Source of the DNA: Shimia sp. CNT1-13L.2
GTDB lineage: Bacteria; Pseudomonadota; Alphaproteobacteria; Rhodobacterales; Rhodobacteraceae
Direction of reading: 5' to 3'
Length of the DNA: 64,000 nt
Assembly: GCF_024331145.1 (NCBI RefSeq)
Contig: NZ_JANDJO010000011.1
Coordinates: 1-64,000 of the forward strand
The notes beneath the pieces were generated by a model, which was given only the letters and a program-made list of their open reading frames with translations, made no database searches and was not told where the DNA came from. Positions 53,663-61,388 of the stretch are shown one piece after another. The stretch's first letter is position 1. Every line of letters begins with the position of its first letter. A program made the position numbers and the translations under genes.

Positions 53663-54316
53663 TCACGCCTCGTAACCGAACATCTCGAAATCCGCCCGGT
53701 ACCGATTGTAGAGATAGGCCTTCTGATCCGACCGCATCCCTGCAACGGTGATGCCCTCCGCCGCCTTCGACGCATTGGAGCGCGGCAACACCATGTCCCG
53801 CCCAAACACCCTCTTCAACAGCGGGCCAATCTCTGCATCCAGCCGCTCAAGGTGAAACACGTGATCCACGATCACCTGCCCGGAGGCATCCGTTACATAA
53901 TCCACCTGCCGCGCCATGTGCCGCGCCAGGTCGCCGAAACTGTTCCTGGCCTCCTTGCGGATGAAGGCGTCAAACCCGTCATACAGATCGTCCGGCACCG
54001 GCTTGCCCTTCTTCATCCGCGCCGTAATACGATAACGGTACTCGCTCACGATCCGGTCAAACGGATGGCGCACCACCGCGAAACTGGTGAACCGCTGATA
54101 ATCCCCGGCGCTGATATGCCCCATCTCCACGTATTCCCGCGCATAAAGATGGGCGAGCTTGCTCGGCCCCCGCGCGGGGTCGTCATTCGGCCCCATCACC
54201 AGCTGGTCCCGATCCTTCCACGCAATGCCCAGCGCCTTCAGGAACACCCCCTCGATGCTCTGCCCTCCGGTCTTGGGGATATGCACGAACACCACCTCAT
54301 GCTGCCGCGAAATCAT
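53663..54316 (-). CDS. Sulfotransferase-family protein
   Basis: The 217-residue protein has the PAPS 5'-phosphosulfate loop HIPKTGGQSIEG (about 12-23) and the 3'-phosphate motif FAVVRHPFDRIVSEYRYR (about 79-96). It transfers sulfate from PAPS to an unknown acceptor, often a glycan. It overlaps the DUF2161 gene by an ATGA. PAPS could come from the sulfurylase/kinase at 39620. Confidence 0.88.
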   Translation of the reverse strand: MISRQHEVVFVHIPKTGGQSIEGVFLKALGIAWKDRDQLVMGPNDDPARGPSKLAHLYAREYVEMGHISAGDYQRFTSFAVVRHPFDRIVSEYRYRITARMKKGKPVPDDLYDGFDAFIRKEARNSFGDLARHMARQVDYVTDASGQVIVDHVFHLERLDAEIGPLLKRVFGRDMVLPRSNASKAAEGITVAGMRSDQKAYLYNRYRADFEMFGYEA

Positions 54317-54972
54317 GTCTCCGCCTCCAGCATCGCGCGCCCCGCGTCGCTCAGGTCATAGACCCCGACCGCCACCTTCTCGAACCAGCCATAGTGATTG
54401 TCCCGCATCATCCGCGTGGCCGCCACCACCTCGGCCCCGCTTGCCACGACCGCGCCCTTGCTGGCGCCATGTTCCGCAAGGAATTTGGCACAGCGCATCA
54501 TCTCCTGCTTATAGGCCGTGGTCACCGCGCCCCGCGTGCCGCCTTGGTTGGGATCCCCCCGACGCCGGTCAAACTCCTTCAACAGGGCGCCCCGACGCGG
54601 CTTTGACTTGCGCGGGCGGTATTCCACCGGATCACAATGCGCCTGCACATGCCCATCCTCAAGCCGCACCGACAACACTCCGATCCCCAACCGCTTGCAC
54701 AGACCCACGTTGCCCTTGAAAGTCCGCCAGCCCGTTTTCCCGGCCCAGCGCGGCACCGCCACGTAAACCCAGTCCGACACCCGCTGCCGCGCCACCGCCT
54801 GCTGCAACAGGGTCAGCGAAAATCCGGTCTTCAACTCCACGATCACCGGATCATCCTCGCCCCGCCGCGCCACGACATCCGCCGCACCGACCTCGGCCTT
54901 GACCTCGAATCCCCTGTCCTCAAGCCACGCCTTCACCGGCGCATACAACTCTGTCTCGCTCACCCTTGCCAT
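54313..54972 (-). CDS. DUF2161 protein, PD-(D/E)XK nuclease-like
   Basis: The 219-residue protein has a nuclease-fold core around AADVVARRGEDDPVIVELKT (about 32-51), with the D-(x)n-ELK pattern, as DUF2161 (putative PD-(D/E)XK-type phosphodiesterase) proteins show. I start at ATG 54972; a longer frame to 55008 begins in an Arg/Gly-rich stretch. It overlaps the sulfotransferase start. The substrate is unknown. Confidence 0.8.
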   Translation of the reverse strand: MARVSETELYAPVKAWLEDRGFEVKAEVGAADVVARRGEDDPVIVELKTGFSLTLLQQAVARQRVSDWVYVAVPRWAGKTGWRTFKGNVGLCKRLGIGVLSVRLEDGHVQAHCDPVEYRPRKSKPRRGALLKEFDRRRGDPNQGGTRGAVTTAYKQEMMRCAKFLAEHGASKGAVVASGAEVVAATRMMRDNHYGWFEKVAVGVYDLSDAGRAMLEAET

Positions 54973-55015
54973 GCCCCAAGACCTACCCTCTCCCTCGCGC
55001 CCTGCCAAACCCGTT

Positions 55016-55081
55016 CTTCAATGCACGCACAAATACTCCGGGGTGAATGGGCGCCCCCGCGCCCAGAGGGGCAGCGCCCCT
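55016..55081. repeat. Dispersed GC-rich palindromic repeat, copy 2
   Basis: It reads cttcaatgcacg, then aaatactccggggt, then two hairpins: gggcgc (55049-55054) with gcgccc (55059-55064), and aggggc (55067-55072) with gcccct (55076-55081) around agc. It sits between the DUF2161 start and the TraB/GumN start. Confidence 0.65.
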
Positions 55082-55136
55082 TGTCGCGCCACTTTCACCT
55101 GCTAGGGTGCGCGCAACCTCCCAAAAGGACTTTCCC

Positions 55137-56147
55137 GTGACCCGTTTCCTGTCATTCCTTGTCACCCTCCTCTTCGCCGGCACCCTGCACGCCGCCTGCA
55201 CCGGCCCCTCGCAGTTCCACGCCCTGCCCACGGCAGACCAAACCACCCTGCGCGACCAAGCCGCCAAGACCGCCTACCCCGAGGGCATTCTCTGGCAGGT
55301 CGAGAAGGATGGCATCACCTCCTACATCCTCGGCACGATGCACTTCCCCCATCCCGACCACGCCCGCACCATGGCCCGCATCACCCCGCTGATGGACCGC
55401 GTCGATCAGGTCTTTGTCGAGATCACCAAGACAGACGAACTGGCCATGATGCGCCGCCTCACCACCTCGCCCGATCTCTACCTCATCACCGAAGGGCCAA
55501 GCCTGCTCGAACGCCTCGGTGAAAAGGCCTGGAACGATCTCAAACCCCGCCTGCAAGCCAGCGGCATGCCCCCTTTCATGGCCGCCCGCTACCAGCCGTG
55601 GTTCCTCGGCCTCGCCCTCTCGGCCCCGCCATGCGTTCTGCAAGACATCAAAAGCGGCCTGAAAGGCATCGACAAAAAGGTGATGGAGATCGCCACCGCC
55701 GCCGACCTGCCCCTGTCTTCGCTCGACAAGGTCGACACGCTCCTGGCCCTTCTCGCCTCCGATCCCATCGACAAACAGGTCGAGGATTTCCGCAAGGGCC
55801 TCGCCTTCGGCTTTGATGGCAGCAACAATATCGAGGCCATGCAGGCCCTCTACTTCGACGAGGAGATTGCCCTGGTCTGGGAATTCGCCGTCTTTGACGC
55901 CCACGCCAAAAACCGCGCCACCGATGCCATGCCCGCGGCCGAACTCGACGCCCAGCTCGCAACCTTCACCGACAGGCTCGTGACCGCCCGCAACGGCGCA
56001 TGGCTCGACACACTTGCCCCCGCCCTGTCGCAAAGCCCCGCCTTCGTCGCGGTCGGCGCCCTCCACCTGCCCGGCCCCGACGGCCTGCTTCTCGGCCTCG
56101 AACGCCGGGGCTTTACCGTCACCCGCCTGCCCCTCGCCGCCGAATAA
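55137..56147 (+). CDS. TraB/GumN-family protein
   Basis: The 336-residue protein starts at GTG 55137 (aagga 7 nt upstream) with a signal peptide (MTRFLSFLVTLLFAGTLHA). It has the family's LWQVEKDGITSYILGTMHFP (about 43-62) and a C-terminal VGALHLPGPDGLL (about 308-320), two GxxH-type motifs that may be metal ligands, as in the TraB/PrgY/GumN group. The function is not settled for the family; a periplasmic protease-like role has been suggested. A terminator follows. Confidence 0.88.
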   Translation: MTRFLSFLVTLLFAGTLHAACTGPSQFHALPTADQTTLRDQAAKTAYPEGILWQVEKDGITSYILGTMHFPHPDHARTMARITPLMDRVDQVFVEITKTDELAMMRRLTTSPDLYLITEGPSLLERLGEKAWNDLKPRLQASGMPPFMAARYQPWFLGLALSAPPCVLQDIKSGLKGIDKKVMEIATAADLPLSSLDKVDTLLALLASDPIDKQVEDFRKGLAFGFDGSNNIEAMQALYFDEEIALVWEFAVFDAHAKNRATDAMPAAELDAQLATFTDRLVTARNGAWLDTLAPALSQSPAFVAVGALHLPGPDGLLLGLERRGFTVTRLPLAAE

Positions 56148-56164
56148 GCCGCGCAAGACAAGAA

Positions 56165-56188
56165 TTGCTGCATTGCAGCAACAGTTTT
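56165..56188 (+). terminator. Terminator after the TraB/GumN gene
   Basis: ttgctgc (56165-56171), loop att, gcagcaa (56175-56181), then cagtttt: a 7-bp stem with a T-run. Confidence 0.78.
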
Positions 56189-56297
56189 CCACCAGCCGCA
56201 GACCTCTCGTCGCAGCCCCATTTGCAGGGCGTGACAAGGATCACCACACCCCCTATAAGGCGCGCAAAATCCCGCATTCCATGAAGGACCACAGATT

Positions 56298-57218
56298 ATG
56301 ACCACCCTCGTCTTCGGCCACAAATCCCCCGACACCGATTCCACCGGCTCGCCGCTGGTCTGGGCCTGGTACCTGAACGAAGTCAAAGGCGTTGACGCCA
56401 AGCCGGTTCTGCTTGGGCAGCCCAACACCGAAGCAGCCTTCATGCTGAACCGCTGGGGCTTTGACATGCTCGACATCATCGAAGACGTGGCCGACGATCA
56501 GGCCTGCGTTGTCGTCGACACCAACAACCCCGCCGAACTGCCCGCCAACATCAATGGCGCCGACGTTCAGGCCATCATCGACCACCACAAGCTGGTCGGC
56601 GGTCTGGAAACCAAAGGCCCGATCGACATCACCATCCGCCCGCTGGCCTGCACCGCCACCATCATGTACGACCTGATGGGCGACGACGCTGCCAAAATGC
56701 CGGAAAACATCAAGGGCGCGGCCCTGACCTGCATCCTGTCGGACACGCTGGAATTCCGCTCGCCGACCACCACCGACCGTGACCGCGAAGTGGTTGCCGC
56801 GCTGGCCGCCGATCTGGGCGTCAACGTCACCGAATACGCCGCTGAGATGTTTGCCGCGAAATCCGACGTCTCGGCCTTCTCGGATGCCGAACTGATCCGC
56901 ATGGACTCGAAAGAATACGAAGTCGACGGCACCAAGTTCCGCGTGTCGGTTCTGGAAACCACCGCACCGGAAATCCCGCTGAACCGCAAGGCCAGCCTGA
57001 TGGAAACCTTCAAGACCGTCGCCGCCGAAGACGGTGTTGACGAGGTTCTGCTCTTCGTTGTCGACATCCTGAAAGAAGAAGCCACCCTCCTGGTGCCCAA
57101 CGACCTCGTCAAAGGCGTTGCCGAGAAAAGCTTCGGCGCATCTGTTGAGGGCGACGCGGTTGTCCTGCCCGGCATCATGTCGCGCAAAAAGCAGATCATC
57201 CCGAACCTCAAGGTCTGA
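56298..57218 (+). CDS. ppaC: Manganese-dependent inorganic pyrophosphatase (family II)
   Basis: The 306-residue DHH-family enzyme has metal ligands H8, D12 and D14 in FGHKSPDTDSTG, further ligand regions VVVDTNNPAE and AIIDHHKLVGG (about 75-101), and the C-terminal substrate motif SRKKQIIPNL. It splits pyrophosphate into phosphate. The start follows aaggaccacagatt. It is the only pyrophosphatase seen here. Confidence 0.96.
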   Translation: MTTLVFGHKSPDTDSTGSPLVWAWYLNEVKGVDAKPVLLGQPNTEAAFMLNRWGFDMLDIIEDVADDQACVVVDTNNPAELPANINGADVQAIIDHHKLVGGLETKGPIDITIRPLACTATIMYDLMGDDAAKMPENIKGAALTCILSDTLEFRSPTTTDRDREVVAALAADLGVNVTEYAAEMFAAKSDVSAFSDAELIRMDSKEYEVDGTKFRVSVLETTAPEIPLNRKASLMETFKTVAAEDGVDEVLLFVVDILKEEATLLVPNDLVKGVAEKSFGASVEGDAVVLPGIMSRKKQIIPNLKV

Positions 57219-57238
57219 TCTTCTTCGCCATCGTTTTG

Positions 57239-57267
57239 AAAGGCCCCGCAAACTGCGGGGCCTTTTT
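57239..57267 (+). terminator. Terminator of ppaC
   Basis: aaaggccccgca (57239-57250), loop aac, tgcggggccttt (57254-57265), then tt. It is a 12-bp perfect stem with a T-run. Confidence 0.95.
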
Positions 57268-57278
57268 GCCTTCGGCGA

Positions 57279-57357
57279 GAGTATTTTTGGTGCATTGAAG
57301 CCGGGGGCCCCTCTTCAATGCACGTCAAATACTCCGGGGTCCGGGGCAGCGCCCCGG
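57279..57357. repeat. Dispersed GC-rich palindromic repeat, copy 3, with a compound hairpin
   Basis: agtattt (57280-57286) and gtgcattgaag (57290-57300) pair with cttcaatgcac (57313-57323) and aaatact (57327-57333), with a 3/3 internal loop and a 12-nt loop. A second hairpin follows, ccggggc (57341-57347), loop agc, gccccgg (57351-57357). It shares cttcaatgcacg and caaatactccggggt with copy 2. Confidence 0.7.
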
Positions 57358-57370
57358 CGGCCTGCTGGGG

Positions 57371-58540
57371 TCAGGACATCTCGGTGCGCCAAATGACCTG
57401 CTCCACCCCGGCAAACCGCGCCAGCCGTGCAAGCTCTGCCTCCAGACGGTCAAACCGACTGCGCGGCCACTTGACACCCGCCTCGGGCCAGAACTTCTGA
57501 ACCACCAGCTCCCCCGCCTTGCGATCAGCCTTGATTTCTGCGCGCCCCACAAAGCGATCTCCTTCGAGGATCGGGAACACGTAATAGCCCCAGACCCGCT
57601 TTTCGGCGGGTACAAACATCTCGTTGCGATAGTCAAAGCCGAACAGCCGCTTCAGGCGCTTGCGATCGCGCACGGCAGGGTCAAACGGGTTCAGGATGCG
57701 CAGCCGTGATGTGGGCGCGGTCACTGCCTCCAGCCGGGCTTTGATGTCCAGCGGGGCCAGCGCCGTGCTCCACTCCCCCGAAGCGGCCTGCACCTGAACC
57801 TCCTGCACCTCCCCGGCCACATCCGCACACCAGCCCTTGACCTCATCGGCACTGGCCGCGTCCCAGAACTGCTGGATCTCGCCCCGCGTACCAACCCCGA
57901 TCCGATCAAGCGCCGCCCGACACAGCCAGTCCAGCTGCGCCGCATCCGACATCTCGACCGCGGCCAGTTCGGGCGGAAACACCCGTTCGGCAAGATCATA
58001 GACCTTGGTGAAATTCACCCGGTGACAGGTCGCCAATTCGCCCGCGTACCACATGCAATCCAGCGCCTTCTTATGCGGGGGACGCGCCCACATCTCGCGC
58101 GCGCCCTCCACCTTGGTGTCAAACGCCTGCGTCGACAGCGCCCCTTCCCGCGCGATCCGCGCTTTGATCTCGTCCCGCGCCGCCTTGTCCGGCAGCCCCC
58201 TGAACCACCCCGCCCGATCCAGCTGCGCCTGCTTGCGCCGGAACTGCCTGCGCCACATGGGCAGGAAGTCCATCGGCAGGACCGAGGCATCATGGGTGAA
58301 ATGTTCAAACACCGCGCGATCCCGCGCCAGCAACCGGTCCAGCATCGGTTCGCGGTAATTTTGGTTGCGGCTCCACAGGATATGATGATGCGCCCGCGAC
58401 ACCACCTGGATCGTGTCCAGCTGCACAAAGCCCAGCCTGGTGATCATCTCCAAAAGATCCAGCGGCCCGGTGGGTGTCTTGTCCAAACCCTGCACCGACA
58501 ACCACAGATGCCGGGCCTGCCGGTTGGGAATTTTCAACAT
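57371..58540 (-). CDS. YcaQ-type DNA glycosylase (HTH_42/crosslink repair family)
   Basis: The 389-residue winged-helix-rich protein has the family motif VQLDTIQVVSRAHHHILWSR (about 39-58), whose Q-x-D (Q40, D42) matches the catalytic pair described for YcaQ-like glycosylases that unhook interstrand crosslinks. It also has LNPFDPAVRDRKRLKRLFGF (about 283-302) and YYVFPILEGDRFVGRAEIKA (about 318-337). ATG 58540 follows aggaggg; a longer frame starts at 58582. It converges with ppaC. Confidence 0.88.
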   Translation of the reverse strand: MLKIPNRQARHLWLSVQGLDKTPTGPLDLLEMITRLGFVQLDTIQVVSRAHHHILWSRNQNYREPMLDRLLARDRAVFEHFTHDASVLPMDFLPMWRRQFRRKQAQLDRAGWFRGLPDKAARDEIKARIAREGALSTQAFDTKVEGAREMWARPPHKKALDCMWYAGELATCHRVNFTKVYDLAERVFPPELAAVEMSDAAQLDWLCRAALDRIGVGTRGEIQQFWDAASADEVKGWCADVAGEVQEVQVQAASGEWSTALAPLDIKARLEAVTAPTSRLRILNPFDPAVRDRKRLKRLFGFDYRNEMFVPAEKRVWGYYVFPILEGDRFVGRAEIKADRKAGELVVQKFWPEAGVKWPRSRFDRLEAELARLARFAGVEQVIWRTEMS

Positions 58541-58600
58541 GGTCCGCCCTCCTGCCCTGCCTGAACGCCCATCTTCCCCCACCTGCGCCGCAGAATAAAG

Positions 58601-59494
58601 TCAGGAAACCGCGACGGCGCCACCTTCGGGCAATTGGCCATCGGTCAGCCAGAGCCAGAGTTCCTCCCACAGCGCCTCACGCCCCTTTCGAAACGCGCCT
58701 TCATGCCCCACGGCCGACACGCCCAATTCCTGCGCCTTTCGCACAACAAGGTGCTTTTCCGCCTTCGGATAGCAACTCAACGTATCACGCGCCGCCGTTG
58801 GCGTGGCGATCCCGTCGTCGGGAAACACCCAGGCGCAGATCGGCGCCGACACTTCGTCAAAGTGGTGCGGCCAGCGACGGGCCGCGAGGTCAGGCTTGAT
58901 ATAGCTGCGCCGCTGCGACCAGCGCCGCCATGTGCGAAACACTTCCGGCGGCAGTGCGGCACCACCCCAGCCGCCCACCGGACGGATCTCTCCCCAGCGC
59001 CAGAGCGAGAACGTCCCGAACCCCCACCAGAAATACAGTTCCAGCGGCAGGCGCGTCCTGTGATGCACCCCCCAATACCCGCTACCAACCGAGACAAAGG
59101 CATGGCGCGCCACCTTGGCGTGGTTGCCCATGAAGCCGACAAACTGGCCTCCGATACTGTGGCCAAGCGTCACCAACGGCAGCCCGGGCGCGGCCTGTTC
59201 AAGCGCCTCAAGGGCCGCCGTCATGTCATGCCGCCCCCAGTCGGGATAGTCGATGCCAGAACCTGCGAGATTGTCCGCACCACTGTCCCCGATCCCGCGA
59301 TAGTCATAGGTCAGAACCACCGCCCCACGCGCCGCCAGCCAGGCCGCGACATGGCGATAGAACCGGCGCGGAAAACCTGTGCCGGCCGAGATCAGCACCG
59401 CCACCTGCGGGGCCGCTCCGCGATAGAGATCCCCCACCAGCGCCCAGCCATCACCGGCCTCGAACGCCACCTCTTCCACATGTACCTCAGCCAT
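58601..59494 (-). CDS. Alpha/beta-fold hydrolase
   Basis: The 297-residue protein has an oxyanion region (VLISAGTGFPRRFYRHVAAW, about 33-52), TYDYRGIGDSG (about 61-71) and a nucleophile elbow in VTLGHSIGGQFVG (about 108-120). It is a soluble serine hydrolase of unknown substrate, with the nucleophile-like Ser in GHSIGG. It starts inside the MarR gene end (8-bp overlap), so both are in one operon under the twin operators. Confidence 0.85.
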   Translation of the reverse strand: MAEVHVEEVAFEAGDGWALVGDLYRGAAPQVAVLISAGTGFPRRFYRHVAAWLAARGAVVLTYDYRGIGDSGADNLAGSGIDYPDWGRHDMTAALEALEQAAPGLPLVTLGHSIGGQFVGFMGNHAKVARHAFVSVGSGYWGVHHRTRLPLELYFWWGFGTFSLWRWGEIRPVGGWGGAALPPEVFRTWRRWSQRRSYIKPDLAARRWPHHFDEVSAPICAWVFPDDGIATPTAARDTLSCYPKAEKHLVVRKAQELGVSAVGHEGAFRKGREALWEELWLWLTDGQLPEGGAVAVS

Positions 59495-59948
59495 TCTTAT
59501 CGCCCCGCTCCACATCCTCGATGATCTCGTCCGCATGGTCGGCCACATGGGTCAGGAACCGCGCGATCACCTGTTGCTCGCCCGCATCGAACGGCGCCAG
59601 CAAGGCCGCGTTCCAGCCCTGCACCAACGGCCGCCCCTGCGCCACAAGCGCCCGCGCCTGCGGCTCGATATGCACGACAACCCGCCGCCCGTCGCCATCC
59701 ACGGGCGCGCGGCGCACCAATCCCCGGTCTTCCATCCGGTCGATCAACCCGCTCAGTGACGACTTGCTCAAAGACAGGGCCTGCGCCAGGGCACCAACGC
59801 TCAGACCGTCCTGCTGATCCAGCAGGAACAGAACCCCCTGCTGCGTCATCGACAATCCGGTTTCATCCCTCGAACGGCGATCCACCGCCCGGATCAGCGC
59901 GCTGTGTGCCTTGTGAACAAGAAAAAAGACCTTGGGAGGTTTTGCCAT
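59487..59948 (-). CDS. MarR-family transcriptional regulator
   Basis: The 153-residue regulator has the winged helix (about 30-105: TGLSMTQQGVLFLLDQQDGL, LAQALSLSKSSLSGLIDRME, VDGDGRRVVVHI) and dimer helices at both ends. It probably represses its own operon at the two palindromes upstream, with the hydrolase as co-regulated target. The inducer is unknown. Confidence 0.92.
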   Translation of the reverse strand: MAKPPKVFFLVHKAHSALIRAVDRRSRDETGLSMTQQGVLFLLDQQDGLSVGALAQALSLSKSSLSGLIDRMEDRGLVRRAPVDGDGRRVVVHIEPQARALVAQGRPLVQGWNAALLAPFDAGEQQVIARFLTHVADHADEIIEDVERGDKNG

Positions 59949-59954
59949 TGGTAT

Positions 59955-59993
59955 TTCGCATCCGAACTATCTTTACCTAGTTCGTATACGAAC
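59955..59993. promoter_or_regulatory. Twin MarR operators
   Basis: gttcgtatacgaac (59980-59993) is a perfect 14-bp palindrome. A second site, ttcgcatccgaac (59955-59967), shares ttcgNatNcgaac. Their centres are 26 bp apart. Both lie just upstream of the marR start, as expected for autoregulation. Confidence 0.72.
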
Positions 59994-60043
59994 AACCTTG
60001 TCGCGCACCACCCCGTTTGCGCATGACGTTGCGCAAAGCAGCC

Positions 60044-61189
60044 TCACATGCGTTTGGCCACTTCCTCGAGCATCACCTCGGTTGCGCCGCCGCCAATCGC
60101 CTGAACCCGCGCATCCCGCGCCATGCGTTCGATGGCCATGCCGCGCAGGTAACCCGCACCGCCGTGGAACTGAAGGCAATCATACATCACCTCGTTCACC
60201 AACTCGCCACACAGCGCCTTGAGCATCGACACCTCGCGCACCACCTCTTCGCCATGCGCATCCCGCGCTGCCACCTGATAGACAAAAGCCCGCGCCGCCG
60301 CGACCCGCGCCGCCAGCATCGCCAGCCGCTGCCGGATCGCCTGCTTCTCCCAAAGCGGCGCACCAAAGGCCTGCCGCTCCTTCACATAATCCACCGTCAG
60401 GTCCAACGCCGCCTGCGCCTCGCCCACCGCCATCGCCCCCAGCACGATCCGTTCGTTCTGAAAGTTCTGCATGATCGCATAGAACCCGCGCCCCTCTTCG
60501 CCCAGCACGTTTTCAACCGGCACCCGCACATCCTGAAAGGCAAGCTCGGCCGTATCCGAAGACAGCCAGCCGTGCTTGTCCAACGCGCGGCTCACCTCGA
60601 ACCCCTCCATGCCCTTCTCCAGCAGGAAAATGGTCACCGACTGGCTCGCCGGCCCGTCACGATCGGTCTTGGCTGCCACGCAATAGAGATCGGCATGCAC
60701 CCCGTTGGTGATGAACATTTTCGACCCGTTCAGAACGTAATGATCTCCATCCCGCCGTGCCGTCGTCCGTATGCCCTTCACGTCCGACCCCGCCCCAGGC
60801 TCGGTAACACCCACAGCCGTGATCGTCTCGCCCGCGATAATCCCCGGCATGAACCGTTCCCGCTGAGCCGCGCTACCGGCGTTGAACAGATGCACCGACG
60901 CCATGTCTGTATGCACCAGCGCCGTGATCGCAAAGCCCGAAAAGGTCGACCGCCCAAGCTCTTCGGCAAGAACCGCCGTCGCCCGCGTGTCCATCCCGCT
61001 GCCGCCATAGGCCTCGGGGTATCGGATGCCAAAGAACCCCAGCTCGCCCATCTCGCGCAGCACCTCGCGCGGCACCATGCCCGCCGCCTCCCAGTCCTCG
61101 CCATGGGGCAAAACCCGCTCTCTGACAAACCGGCGAACCTGGTCGCGCAACAGCGCGTGCTCTTCTCCCAGAAACAGATGTGCGTCCAT
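60044..61189 (-). CDS. Acyl-CoA dehydrogenase
   Basis: The 381-residue flavoenzyme has the FAD/substrate signature VGVTEPGAGSDVKGIRTT (about 126-143), YVLNGSKMFITNG (about 151-163) and the C-terminal FHGGAGYLRGMAIERMARDA (about 347-366). The Glu usually found in the YEG loop of medium-chain enzymes is Gly here (IGGGATEV), but E246 in NFQNERIVLG is where long-chain and isovaleryl-CoA enzymes carry their catalytic Glu. The substrate is probably branched or long chain; that is inferred. Its stop lies about 90 bp from the marR start. Confidence 0.9.
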   Translation of the reverse strand: MDAHLFLGEEHALLRDQVRRFVRERVLPHGEDWEAAGMVPREVLREMGELGFFGIRYPEAYGGSGMDTRATAVLAEELGRSTFSGFAITALVHTDMASVHLFNAGSAAQRERFMPGIIAGETITAVGVTEPGAGSDVKGIRTTARRDGDHYVLNGSKMFITNGVHADLYCVAAKTDRDGPASQSVTIFLLEKGMEGFEVSRALDKHGWLSSDTAELAFQDVRVPVENVLGEEGRGFYAIMQNFQNERIVLGAMAVGEAQAALDLTVDYVKERQAFGAPLWEKQAIRQRLAMLAARVAAARAFVYQVAARDAHGEEVVREVSMLKALCGELVNEVMYDCLQFHGGAGYLRGMAIERMARDARVQAIGGGATEVMLEEVAKRM

Positions 61190-61274
61190 GATGATCCTCC
61201 CTCACGCCATGCTGTCCGCCGCCCCGCGCCCTGTCCATCAAAACGTCGCGACCGCCGCGCCGCAGCACCGCCGC

Positions 61275-61307
61275 GATACCGACGTAATACCGACGCGATA
61301 CCGCACG
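61275..61307. repeat. Three 11-bp direct repeats
   Basis: gataccgacg (61275-61284), aataccgacg (61286-61295) and gataccgcac (61297-61306) recur every 11 bp, one helical turn. They lie between the acyl-CoA dehydrogenase start (61189) and the HAD gene start (61389). Confidence 0.65.
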
Positions 61308-61388
61308 CCCTTTTTCACCCAGATTTCACTGGAAACCCACAGCCCGCTTTGCCATACCTGCGCCAACATCCACGCGACAGGACACCCC

